NCBI GenBank assembly: GCA_016937575.1
Contig: JAFHKN010000002.1
Location: forward strand, 1,116,001-1,180,000
Direction: 5' to 3'
DNA from: Roseomonas aeriglobus
GTDB taxonomy: Bacteria; Pseudomonadota; Alphaproteobacteria; Sphingomonadales; Sphingomonadaceae
Length of the DNA stretch: 64,000 nt
A program made the translations under genes and the position numbers. Numbering within the stretch: position 1 is the first letter of the stretch; each line of letters begins with the position of its first letter. Below the pieces are notes generated by a model. The model was given only the letters and a program-made list of their open reading frames with translations. It was not told the origin of the DNA and did not search any database. This document shows, in pieces, positions 16,220 to 25,613 of this stretch.

Positions 16220-18490
16220 ATGACGAAGCGTATCTCTCAGGCGAACACCGTTGTGGTGCCCGCCGCAGCTCAGGCTGCCGGCGGCGTCGCTGCTGCGAAC
16301 CCGGCGGTCGTGCCTGCTGAGGCCGAAGTCGCTGCGGTAAAGGTTGAAGTCGCCGACAAGGAAGCTGCCCCCGCCGTGGTGGCGGAGCCGGTCGCGGCGA
16401 TGGTCGCTCCGGCGCCGATCGCGATGGTTGCCGAGCCCGTTGCGGCGGCTGAGCCTGCCGCGCAGTCGACGGCAGACAGCACGTCGTCGAGCGACAACGA
16501 TACCGACTATACGCCGTATATCGTCGGTGGCGTCCTGCTCGCTGGTGGCATCCTGGCGGTTGCTCTCTCGTCGGGTGACAATGGCGGCTCGACCGCATCG
16601 CCGACTCCGACGCCGACCAACTCGGTGACGATCTCGTCGGCTGCCACGGCGACTATCGCTGAGAACTCGGCAATCACCACGACCGTCATCGACGTCAACG
16701 CGGCGGCATCGGCCACCACGTCGGGTGCGATCACCTACACGCTCGGCGGCACGGACGCAGCGTCGTTCAACATCGATGCGACGACCGGTATCGTGACCTT
16801 CAAGGCGCAGCCGGACTTCGAGACGAAGTCTTCGTACAGCATCACGGTCACGGCCAATGCGGCTGCCAACGGCACCACGCCGGCGGCGACCGCTTCGCAG
16901 ACGATTGCAATCACCGTCACCAACGTGAACGAAGCGCCGCGCATCACCTCGGCGACGTCGGCGTCGGTTGCGGAAAATGCCGCGATCACCACCCCGGTCT
17001 ACACCACGGTGGCGACCGATCCGGATGCGAACACGACCCTGACCTACACGCTTGGTGGTACGGACGCTGGGGCGTTCACCATCAACGCGACGACGGGTGC
17101 AGTATCGCTGCGTGCGCCGGCCGATTTCGAAACCAAGCCGAGCTACAGCTTCACCGTCACCGCGTCGGACGGCTCGCTCACCACGACCCAGACGGTCACG
17201 CTGAACGTCACCAACGTCAACGAAGCGCCGGCGTTCGCGGCGACGACCCGGACGACCACGGTTGCCGAGAATGTCGCGGCTGGCACGGCGCTGTTCACGG
17301 CCGGCGGTGCGGTTGACCCGGACGCCGGTGCGACTGTTACGTATTCGTTGACGGGTACGGATGCCTCCGCGTTCAGTGTCAACGCCACGACCGGCGCTGT
17401 TTCCTTCGTCGCGTCGCCGAATTTCGAGGCGAAGTCGACGTATACGTTCAACCTGGTTGCAACCGATCAGGCCGGACTCAGCACGTCGCAGGCGAATGCC
17501 GTAACGATCACCAACGTCAATGAAGCGCCGAGCTTCGCGGCGGCGACTCGGACGGCTGCGATTGATGAGAATGTTGCGGCCGGTACCGTTGTTCTGGCGT
17601 CTTCGACGGCGACGGATCCGGATGCTGGTGCGGTCTTGACCTATTCGCTGTCGGGTGCTGACGCTGCGCGCTTCACGATCAACTCGACCACGGGCGCCGT
17701 CTCGATCGTCGCATCGCCGGACTTTGAAACGAAGGCGGTCTACAACTTCAACGTCGTCGCAACCGATCAGGGTGGTCTGACCGCTTCGCAGGCGGTGACG
17801 CTGAACGTCAACGATCTGCCGGAAGGTGTCCGTATCGACGGCGGCAATATTCCGGCCGGTACGAATGCGAACTACGACGCCGCCAACGGCAACGTGACGT
17901 TCCTGGAAAGCGGTGCGGTCGGAAACATTTCGACGATCAACAACTTCACCAGCGGTGACATCATCCAGACCGACGTTGCGACGAGCAACTACTCGTTCAG
18001 CAGTGTTGGTACGACGCTAGTCATCAGCTTCAACAATAACGGTATCAGCTCGCAGATTTCGTTGCCCGGGGCGGCCGGCAACAACTTCATCTTCAATGAA
18101 GCGTCGGCTGAACAGGCTCTCGGTTTCGACTTCTTCCGCAGCACGGCTGCTGCGCCGCCCGCGGCGAGCAACACGCTCACGGGTACGGCCAGCTACAATG
18201 CCGCGAATGCTGCGGTCACCTATACCGACGACGCTGCCACCCCGAACGTATCGACGATCACCAACTTCACTTCGGACGATCGTATTGTCGCTACGGGCGT
18301 GAATGGCGCTACCGACGGGACGCGTTACAGCTTCAGCTCGGTTGGCTCGGATCTGGTGATCTCGTTCAACAACGGCAATGGGACGTCGTCGCAGATCACG
18401 CTGGTCGGCGCCGCGAACCCGAATGTGTTCGTCTTCAACGAGGCGACGGCGGAGCAGGCGGTCGGTTTCGACTTCTTCCGTTACGGCTGA
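16220..18490 (+). CDS. Cadherin-repeat surface protein with duplicated C-terminal domain
   Basis: A 756-aa protein from ATG 16220, with AAGGGGG upstream. Residues 1-97 are low-complexity (Ala/Val/Glu/Pro) without a cleavable Sec signal. A hydrophobic stretch (YIVGGVLLAGGILAVALSSG, ~99-118) follows, then four cadherin-like repeats (~135-240, 241-337, 338-437, 438-534), each with ATDPDA-type and NVNEAP-type calcium motifs. Residues ~541-641 and ~650-756 are two copies of another domain, each containing YSFSSVG, LVISFNN and ending in GFDFFR. Its place directly after two T1SS exporters and before an RTX giant suggests a type I-secreted or cell-surface adhesin. The N-terminal hydrophobic stretch could instead anchor or stall it in the envelope. 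Export route is inferred. Confidence 0.75.
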   Translation: MTKRISQANTVVVPAAAQAAGGVAAANPAVVPAEAEVAAVKVEVADKEAAPAVVAEPVAAMVAPAPIAMVAEPVAAAEPAAQSTADSTSSSDNDTDYTPYIVGGVLLAGGILAVALSSGDNGGSTASPTPTPTNSVTISSAATATIAENSAITTTVIDVNAAASATTSGAITYTLGGTDAASFNIDATTGIVTFKAQPDFETKSSYSITVTANAAANGTTPAATASQTIAITVTNVNEAPRITSATSASVAENAAITTPVYTTVATDPDANTTLTYTLGGTDAGAFTINATTGAVSLRAPADFETKPSYSFTVTASDGSLTTTQTVTLNVTNVNEAPAFAATTRTTTVAENVAAGTALFTAGGAVDPDAGATVTYSLTGTDASAFSVNATTGAVSFVASPNFEAKSTYTFNLVATDQAGLSTSQANAVTITNVNEAPSFAAATRTAAIDENVAAGTVVLASSTATDPDAGAVLTYSLSGADAARFTINSTTGAVSIVASPDFETKAVYNFNVVATDQGGLTASQAVTLNVNDLPEGVRIDGGNIPAGTNANYDAANGNVTFLESGAVGNISTINNFTSGDIIQTDVATSNYSFSSVGTTLVISFNNNGISSQISLPGAAGNNFIFNEASAEQALGFDFFRSTAAAPPAASNTLTGTASYNAANAAVTYTDDAATPNVSTITNFTSDDRIVATGVNGATDGTRYSFSSVGSDLVISFNNGNGTSSQITLVGAANPNVFVFNEATAEQAVGFDFFRYG

Positions 18491-18541
18491 TCTTTCAAAA
18501 CTATCTGATCAAAAAGCTTCTCTTTTAGGGGTAGAGATACA

Positions 18542-21500
18542 ATGGCGCAAATTACTTTGACGTCGGGTGAGTCGTTCACCGTTTCCGGTGGTACGAACAC
18601 CATTTCGGGTACAACGGGCGGTGCCGAGACGATCACCATCAACGGTGGCGTGAACACGTTCACGGCCGACTTCAACGCGGGTGGCGACCGCATCATCCTG
18701 GCGGGTTCTGCCAGCCAGTACACTGTCGAGCGTTCGGGCTCGTCGGTCATCCTGCGCGGTCCGAACGGCACCGTGGTGACGTTCCCGGCGCCGAACCCGA
18801 ACCTGGCGGATGCGCTCAACCCGGTGATCTCGTTCGCGGGGTCGAACCAGAGTCTCGTCCTCGACAGCACGACGGCGGGTGTCTTCACCCTTGGCTCGCA
18901 GACCATCACGACGTCCGCGACTGCGGTCGGCGGCGGCGGTTCGACGCCGACTGGCACGACGCTGAACGTTGCCGCCACGAATGTGGTCGAAGGCGGCACG
19001 ATCACCTACACGTTCACGCTGTCGCAGGCGTCGACCTCGCCGGTGACGATCAATGTCGCGACCGTTGGTGGTACGGCGACGCCGGGTTCGGACTTTACGC
19101 CGGTTTCGACCGCGGTAACGTTCGCGGCAGGCCAGACCACCCAGTTCCTGACTGTCGCGACGACGGACGACACACAGATCGAGTCGGCAGAAACCGTTTC
19201 GCTGCAGATCAGCCTGCCCTCGGGCCTGACGCTGGCCGGCGCGGCGAACCTGACCGCGATCATTTCGGACAACGACGGTGAGCGTCCGCAGCAGTTCCTG
19301 CTGACCACCGGCAACGACACGTTCGCTGGCGGCAGCGCGGACGATCGTTTCGTCGGCGCTCAGATCACGACTGAGCCGGGCAAGCTGCTTTCGGCCAACG
19401 ACGTTCTGAACGGCGGCGCAGGCGTCGACTCGCTCGAGCTGACCAATGCTCCGGGCGGTGTTGCCAACGTTCTCGCTGACATCGACTTCACCAACGTCAC
19501 GAACATCGAGGCTCTGGTCACCAACTACGCGACGGTTCAGCTTGGCGCGCAGGCGGACAAGGCCGGCATCGTCACTGTCGACACGGCGACGCGGACTGAC
19601 GCCCAGAATGTCGGCAACGCATTCGTCGCGGTCGGCACGACTCTCGACCTGACGTCGGACGCCAATGCCGACGGTGTCGCGGACTTCAACAACGTATTGA
19701 ATGTCACGATGGCAAATAGCGCGACGGACACCATCCGTTTGACGCTTGCTACCGCGGCGGGCTCGTCGATCAATACCGGCGGGACGTTCACGCCGACTGC
19801 CACCACGGCCAATCCGAACCCGGTGGCATTGGGCGGCATCGATAACGTAATCATCACGAACCAGGTTAACCCGGTTCGCCTGACGTTCACCAGCACTGCA
19901 GTTGGCAACGGTTCGGCGTTCAACGCTGACGGCACCACTCTTGCGGTCGCCGCGCAGTCTGAAGATGCGAGCGACAATCTGGTCGGTGGTGTTGTCGGTT
20001 TCGACGATGAAGGCATTCGCTTCGCTGGCGGTCAGTTCGACGTCCGGGACGTCTCCGGTGTCGCACGCGGTACCTTCAACGAAGCGGTGCTTGGCACCTC
20101 GCTCGCTGAAACCATCACTGCAAACCTTCCTGCAGGCTCGACTCTCGGCAGCTACATCAATGCCGGCGGCGGCAACGACATCGTCAATGGTAGCGCGAAC
20201 GCAGATTTCCTGGTTGGCGGCGCAGGCGATGACACGCTGAACGGCGGCGCCGGTGCGGACAGCCTCCTCGGTGGCGCCGGCAACGACGTCATCAACGGCG
20301 GTGCCGGCGTTGACGTTCTGCTCGACGGTGGCGAAGGCAGCGACACCTATGTGTTCGCTGATGGCGAATTCGTAGCCAACGAAGCGATCACCGATAGCGG
20401 TGTGACGGCGGGCAACATCGATTATCTGGCGATCACGAGCTCGACCCCGCTGGTCGACGCTCAGTTCGCCGGTCGCACCGGTATCGAAGGTCTTGCGACC
20501 AACGTCGCCAACAGCGGTGCCGTCGAAGTTACCATCGGCGCTAACGCGCAGACCATCGGCGTTCGTACCGTCTACGCGGGCGATGACGATCTGACGGCAA
20601 GCGCATACACGGCAGATCTGACCGTCTTCGGTACCGGAGCGACGGTCGCCGGCTCGGGCAACGACACGATCGTGCTGCAGAACCAGACCGCGCAGCAGGC
20701 CACGCTGGTGAACTTCGGTCACACCACGTCGTCGGCGGCGAACTTCGGTTTCGCCGGCTCGGTCGATGGTGGCTCGGGCAACGACACGGTCGTTGCGGGT
20801 TTTGCGCTGCAGAACAACAACACCACGCTGACCGGCGGTGCCGGGACGGACACGCTGGTCCTGGGCGGTGCCGTGAACCAGCAGGGCGGGGTGCTGCCTG
20901 CGAATTCAAACTTCACCTACGGTTTGAATTTCGGCAGCGGTTTCACCGGCTTCGAGACGATCCAGATCAATGCTACGCCGTCCGACTCGATCGTCGCATA
21001 CAACCTTTCGTTCGTTGATGCGAACGTCGCTACGGGCACCACGCTGACGGTCAATGGCAGCGCCCTTCGCGGCGCGACGACGCTGGCAGGCGGTGTCACG
21101 GGCATCGAAAATCTGACTGTCAATGCTTCGGCTCTGACGGGCACTCGCGCTGTCGCGGTGACGGGTGGCGCGGGTAACGATACGCTGACGGGCGGCGCAG
21201 GGGCCGATACGCTGAACGGCGGTGCGGGCAATGATACGCTTACCGGCGGTGCAGGGGCCGATACGCTGAACGGCGGTGAAGGCAACGATACCTACGTGTA
21301 CAACGATGCCGAACTCGTCGCGGCAGAGGTCATTGCGGACACTGGCGCAGCCGGTACCGATACGATCACGGTGACGAGCTCGACGGTGCTGACGGACGCT
21401 CTCTTCGCCAACAAGTCGGGCGTCGAGGTTCTGCGCACGAACGTGACGGTCGGCGCCGCCGGCGATTTGGACGCCGCTGGTGCCAACGCAGAAGTCACCC

Positions 21501-23908
21501 TGGGTGCCGCCGCGCAGGCTGCCGGCATCTCCACCGTGTTCAACGGCGATGACGACCTTAACGCGGCGGGTTACACGGCCGGTCTGACGGTCAACACGGC
21601 CACCGGTTCGGTCACGACCGGATCGGGCAACGACACGGTCAACCTAACCACCAACACCACGTCGGCGTTCCGCCTGGGTGCCGGTGACGATACCCTGAAT
21701 GCGCGTTACTACGTCAACGGTGGCAACATTGCCGACGGCGGCGCGGGCACTGACACTGTAACGCTCGGCGGTTCGGCGGCCGGTATCTTCGCTCCGGGCG
21801 TTTATTTCCTGCCGATCACGCTGACCGCGGCGTTCGTGAACTTCGAGCGTGCTGTCATCCTCAATCCGGAAAACGCTTCGGCGGTTGCCGGTGCGAACAA
21901 TGACGTTCCCGGCACGTCGATCGATTTCCGCATCACCACGAACGATGCGAATGTCGCAGCTGGCGTGAACTTCCTGGTCGATGCCTCGGCACTGACGTCG
22001 ACGACGACCGGGCTGGGTGCTGATGGTGAAATCGGTGGAACCGGCGCGAATGCCGACACGGCGACGTTCAGCACGCTCACGTTTGATGGTTCCGCGGAGA
22101 CCAATGGCTCGTTCACGGTCCTCGGCGGTGGTGGTGACGACATCATCACCGGTGGCGCGCTGGGCGATACGCTGACCGGCAACGGCGGTGCCGATACGCT
22201 CAACGGCGGTGCTGGAGCTGACACGCTGAACGGCGGCGACGGCAACGACACGCTGAATGGTGGTGATGGCGCCGACGTTCTCGATGGCGGTGCAGGCAAC
22301 GACCTTCTCCGTGGTGGCGCGGGCTTCGACACCATTCGTGGCGGCGAAGGCAACGACATCGTTGAACTGTCGGTTACCGAGTTCAACTCGGACGCTGACA
22401 CGGTCGATGGTGGCGCAGGGACCGACACGCTGCGTATCGTCGGAACGGCTGCGGCACAGGAAATTGCCGACGTTGGCTTCAACGGTCGCTTCACCAGCAT
22501 CGAGCAGATCGAACTGCAGGGCCAGGCTGGCGGGACGGCATTCACCTATACGGCCGGGTTCTACTCGCAGTCGGCGGGCGTGAACACGATCAGCCTCGGG
22601 GCAAACGCTTCGGGTTCGCGGGTGTCGATCGAGAATTACACGACGGGTGGGGCAGGCAACTTCCCGACTCCGACGGTGACGCTCAACGACATCATTGCCG
22701 TGAACAACGCGACGTTCATCGGTTCGTCGTTCAACGACACGTTCAACCTTGGTGTCACGAACTCGACGGCCGGTGGCGGCGATGACCGTGTGTTCGCCGG
22801 TGCTGGCGACGACACGATCACCTTCGGTAACCAGCTAACCGCGACCGACGTCGTCTTTGGCGGCACGGGCACGGACACGCTGAACATCTCTGGCGGTGGT
22901 ACGGTCACGATGACCGCAACCAATGTCGGTGATCAGGCAACGGCAACCGGCATCTACGGTGTCGAGCGTGTGGTTCTTGCCACCGCAGCCAACACCACTG
23001 CCGGTTCGAACTACACGATCACTGTCGACAACTCGACGTTCCAGGGGACGGCGCTGGAGATCGACGGCTCGGCTCTGCGTGCTGCAGGTGTCACGAATGG
23101 TGTTGGTGTGACCTCGGCGGAATCGCTGACGGTCAACGTCAACGGCAACGTGACGGCCAACACCCTGACTGTCCGTGGTGGTGCTGCCAACGATACCCTG
23201 AATGGTGGTGGCGGTGCCGACACGCTGTTCGGCAACGGTGGCGATGACACGATCAATGGCGGTGCTGGTAACGACATCATCGATGGTGGTGCAGGCGTTG
23301 ACACGCTCAATGGTGGTGCGGGCAATGACCGTATCATTGGTGGCGCCGGCGGTGACGTGATCACTGCGGGTGTGGGCGTCGACACGATCTTCCTTGGCGT
23401 GAGCGATACCAACAACGCTTCGGACGGTGCTCGTGACCGTGTGGTCCTCGCGCTCAACGATGCGGGCCGCGCTCCTGCCGACGGCTCGATCGAGACGATC
23501 TTCGGTTTCGCCGCTGATACCGACGCGACTGCCGGCTTCTCGGCCACTGCAGACGTGATCAACTTCGGCGGTGCGGGGATCAACAACACGACCTCGGCCT
23601 CGATCCGTAACGGCTTCGTTACGCAGGGTTCGGTGCTTGGCGTTGCTGTCGAGAACGCGACGAGCCTGCTCGCCGCAATTCAGCTCATCGAGCAGGAGTT
23701 CAACGGCGAGACGGGTGACCAGCTCGGCGTGGTGGCGTTCCAGTACAAGGGCAACACCTACATCGGTAACGTCATTGACCAAACGCCGGCAGTTGCGAAC
23801 TCGGGCGAAGCATTCAGCGACGTCGTGCAGCTGAGCGGCACCTTCTCGGGCGTGAACGGTCTGTTCAACGTCGGTGGCGGTGACATCGGCCTGGCGATCC
23901 AGCCGTAA
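18542..23908 (+). CDS. Giant RTX/Calx-beta repeat protein, S-layer-like T1SS substrate
   Basis: A 1788-aa protein without a Sec signal. Residues ~1-130 form a beta-rich N-terminal domain; ~138-246 are a Calx-beta domain (VVEGGTITYTFTLS ... IISDNDGE). Four RTX blocks of GGAGNDTLNGG nonapeptides, which bind Ca2+ after secretion, lie at ~540-601, 879-917, 1196-1273 and 1546-1620. Between them are related ~330-aa modules with a GIE-L-TN-type core. The C-terminal region (VVAFQYKGNTYIGNVIDQ ... FSDVVQLSGTFSG) resembles the uncleaved secretion end of Caulobacter RsaA-type S-layer proteins. Composition is rich in Gly, Ala, Thr, Asn and Asp with almost no Cys. It is probably exported by one of the two upstream exporters. 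S-layer, adhesin or biofilm matrix protein are all possible. Confidence 0.82.
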   Translation: MAQITLTSGESFTVSGGTNTISGTTGGAETITINGGVNTFTADFNAGGDRIILAGSASQYTVERSGSSVILRGPNGTVVTFPAPNPNLADALNPVISFAGSNQSLVLDSTTAGVFTLGSQTITTSATAVGGGGSTPTGTTLNVAATNVVEGGTITYTFTLSQASTSPVTINVATVGGTATPGSDFTPVSTAVTFAAGQTTQFLTVATTDDTQIESAETVSLQISLPSGLTLAGAANLTAIISDNDGERPQQFLLTTGNDTFAGGSADDRFVGAQITTEPGKLLSANDVLNGGAGVDSLELTNAPGGVANVLADIDFTNVTNIEALVTNYATVQLGAQADKAGIVTVDTATRTDAQNVGNAFVAVGTTLDLTSDANADGVADFNNVLNVTMANSATDTIRLTLATAAGSSINTGGTFTPTATTANPNPVALGGIDNVIITNQVNPVRLTFTSTAVGNGSAFNADGTTLAVAAQSEDASDNLVGGVVGFDDEGIRFAGGQFDVRDVSGVARGTFNEAVLGTSLAETITANLPAGSTLGSYINAGGGNDIVNGSANADFLVGGAGDDTLNGGAGADSLLGGAGNDVINGGAGVDVLLDGGEGSDTYVFADGEFVANEAITDSGVTAGNIDYLAITSSTPLVDAQFAGRTGIEGLATNVANSGAVEVTIGANAQTIGVRTVYAGDDDLTASAYTADLTVFGTGATVAGSGNDTIVLQNQTAQQATLVNFGHTTSSAANFGFAGSVDGGSGNDTVVAGFALQNNNTTLTGGAGTDTLVLGGAVNQQGGVLPANSNFTYGLNFGSGFTGFETIQINATPSDSIVAYNLSFVDANVATGTTLTVNGSALRGATTLAGGVTGIENLTVNASALTGTRAVAVTGGAGNDTLTGGAGADTLNGGAGNDTLTGGAGADTLNGGEGNDTYVYNDAELVAAEVIADTGAAGTDTITVTSSTVLTDALFANKSGVEVLRTNVTVGAAGDLDAAGANAEVTLGAAAQAAGISTVFNGDDDLNAAGYTAGLTVNTATGSVTTGSGNDTVNLTTNTTSAFRLGAGDDTLNARYYVNGGNIADGGAGTDTVTLGGSAAGIFAPGVYFLPITLTAAFVNFERAVILNPENASAVAGANNDVPGTSIDFRITTNDANVAAGVNFLVDASALTSTTTGLGADGEIGGTGANADTATFSTLTFDGSAETNGSFTVLGGGGDDIITGGALGDTLTGNGGADTLNGGAGADTLNGGDGNDTLNGGDGADVLDGGAGNDLLRGGAGFDTIRGGEGNDIVELSVTEFNSDADTVDGGAGTDTLRIVGTAAAQEIADVGFNGRFTSIEQIELQGQAGGTAFTYTAGFYSQSAGVNTISLGANASGSRVSIENYTTGGAGNFPTPTVTLNDIIAVNNATFIGSSFNDTFNLGVTNSTAGGGDDRVFAGAGDDTITFGNQLTATDVVFGGTGTDTLNISGGGTVTMTATNVGDQATATGIYGVERVVLATAANTTAGSNYTITVDNSTFQGTALEIDGSALRAAGVTNGVGVTSAESLTVNVNGNVTANTLTVRGGAANDTLNGGGGADTLFGNGGDDTINGGAGNDIIDGGAGVDTLNGGAGNDRIIGGAGGDVITAGVGVDTIFLGVSDTNNASDGARDRVVLALNDAGRAPADGSIETIFGFAADTDATAGFSATADVINFGGAGINNTTSASIRNGFVTQGSVLGVAVENATSLLAAIQLIEQEFNGETGDQLGVVAFQYKGNTYIGNVIDQTPAVANSGEAFSDVVQLSGTFSGVNGLFNVGGGDIGLAIQP

Positions 23909-23931
23909 CAGCTTTCGAGCTTTAGCCTTCA

Positions 23932-23967
23932 AGCGCCCCGTGACGTGTTCACGGGGCGCTTTTTTTA
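23932..23967 (+). terminator. Strong rho-independent terminator
   Basis: A perfect 12-bp stem (AGCGCCCCGTGA 23932-23943 with 23949-23960, loop CGTGT) is followed directly by seven T. It ends the surface-protein transcript 23 bases after the giant gene's stop. Confidence 0.95.
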
Positions 23968-25228
23968 TGGGATCGTGACTGGTGAATGAAGTTGAAGGGA
24001 GAGATCTCGCTCCGTCGGTCTGACGATCGCGCCCAACTTGGTTTGTGGCGCGCGAACATTTTCGCCGGATCCCAGTGTCTTTTAGTGACCCTTACGACCC
24101 ACGAGCGGCCGATGCGCACAGGTATCCCGCAGTCTCGAAGTGTAACGCGTCGAGAGTCAGGACGATCGGACGGCTCGCACCTTCCGACGAGCGGCGTGTC
24201 AGCCGCGTGTCAGCGACGTGGAGAACGTGTTTCGATTGGCGCAGGCTGCCTGATGGGTTTGTGACCGTGGGGTCAGGAAGATGCGCGGTCCCGTCGGTAC
24301 AGACGCTATTTGCCACGGCCGCGTCTGCCTGTCTTCGTTGGCAACCCGAGGATCATGTCGCCGCTCAAGAGCGTAGAGTTAGAAATTGCCTAGCAGGAAC
24401 CGCGAGGATTTCGGTTTTATCAGGTGTTTGGCAGATTGGCGCGACCACGCCTGATACCGAAACGAGGTCAGAGCGGTTGAAGGACGCGATTGGGTGCGAA
24501 GCGCAGTAGTGCCGGTGCCACGAGCGTGCTTGGCTCGCGGTCGTTTTCTTTTAGGTGTGGTCCGGCTTCGCCGATGGGGATGAGGCGCGAGGGCTGGGTC
24601 GAACTATAACATTTTCGCCATGCGGCCCAACGTCTGGCAAGTGCAGACCGATAGGCCCCCAGGTGGCCGGCAGCTATGTGGCTCCAGATTCATGCTGCGC
24701 GCTCAACCCGCATAGTGACGCTTCGCGTGTTGTTAGGCTACATTCATTGCCTCCGCGATCAGCGTTTTGGGCTACGTGCCGGTCGCCGACCAAGGGTTTC
24801 GTCGGCCTCTACAATTGACGGTCGGCGATCTAGTTTTCGTCCGCTCACGCGATCTGTCACGACCCCGCCCGATTTTCGGCTTGGCTGCGGGATAGCTGAT
24901 CTGCCCAGGACCCCAAAGCTTTCGGACGCGCGTACCGCGGGTATCAAAGGGTCGCCATCGCTGCGGGGGGCGGGAGGTGGTGCTATGATGTGCCCGGAAC
25001 CAAACTTGACGGCAAAGGTCTCGAACCAGGAAGGCGTCGTTGGAGCGATCATACTCCGCAGCCGTCTCGGTATCACGTGCTTCGCAGCTATGTCCTGATA
25101 GCGAACTGGCGCGGGGTTATCGCAGATCTTCAAGCCTGTCAGCGGCCAGCTTCGAGGATATCGGACGCGTGCCTGATCACATTTTGTGCGGCGTCGATAC
25201 TTTCCATTGACAGATCGACACATACAAT
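23968..25228. other. About 1.26 kb with no recognisable gene
   Basis: Between the terminator of the giant surface gene and that of the SWIB gene, all frames longer than ~80 codons (for example 24045-24509 +, 24676-25098 +, 24759-25223 -) are rich in Arg, Ser and Cys, lack a plausible ribosome site, and match no family I know. GC content and codon periodicity look lower than in the neighbours. It may be decayed coding DNA, a regulatory or noncoding RNA region, or an insertion scar. Confidence 0.55.
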
Positions 25229-25262
25229 AAACGCCGGCAGGGCAGGAGCCCGGCCGGCGTTT
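25229..25262 (-). terminator. Terminator of the SWIB gene
   Basis: A 9-bp inverted repeat (AAACGCCGG 25229-25237 with CCGGCGTTT 25254-25262). On the minus strand the stem ends in TTT and continues ATTGT, 34 bases past the SWIB stop. Confidence 0.7.
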
Positions 25263-25296
25263 GCAATTTGACGGTATCGAACGTCGAGAGGCTGGA

Positions 25297-25569
25297 TCAG
25301 CCCTTCACGTGACCGCTGATGTGCTTGTTCATTTCGAACATCGTGACCTTGTCCTTGCCGAAGACCTTCTTCAGCTTGTCGTCGGCCAGGATCTCGCGCT
25401 TGTTTTCCGGGTTCTGCAGATTGTTCTTCTTGATGTGTTCCCACATCTTGCTGACGATCTCGCTGCGCGGCAGCGGGCCGTTGCCGACGACTGCGGCGAG
25501 CTCGGGCGAGGGGGTCACCGGCTTCGAGATGCCGCCGCGCGCCGCACCTGCCTTCTTCGCTTCTGCCAT
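25297..25569 (-). CDS. SWIB/MDM2 domain protein
   Basis: A 90-aa protein almost entirely made of a SWIB/MDM2 fold: PVTPSPELAAVVGNGPLPRS, EIVSKMWEHIKKNNLQNPEN, REILADDKLKKVFGKDKVTM, FEMNKHISGHVKG. In eukaryotes the domain occurs in chromatin remodelling subunits; small stand-alone versions are found in many bacteria, including chlamydiae, where a nucleic-acid role is suspected but unproven. The N-terminus is Lys/Ala rich. It lies 44 bases downstream of the DUF2945 gene on the same strand and has its own terminator. Confidence 0.93.
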   Translation of the reverse strand: MAEAKKAGAARGGISKPVTPSPELAAVVGNGPLPRSEIVSKMWEHIKKNNLQNPENKREILADDKLKKVFGKDKVTMFEMNKHISGHVKG

Positions 25570-25613
25570 TGTCTTCTCCTGTCGTTGCAGCCGCCCCGCG
25601 GGGCGCTGACTGG

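Noticed and set aside
20161..20350. Short tandem DNA repeats in the giant gene that could suggest a CRISPR array
   Set aside because: They are in frame, unevenly spaced and encode RTX nonapeptides; there are no unique spacers and no cas genes.
18509..20722. A 737-codon minus-strand open frame antisense to the RTX gene
   Set aside because: It is the reverse frame of a repetitive high-GC gene, has biased Arg/Asp/Val content, no ribosome site and no homology; the plus strand has clear domains.
24045..24509. A 154-codon frame in the gene-free stretch
   Set aside because: No family resemblance, no ribosome site and Arg/Ser/Cys-rich composition; not supported as a gene.
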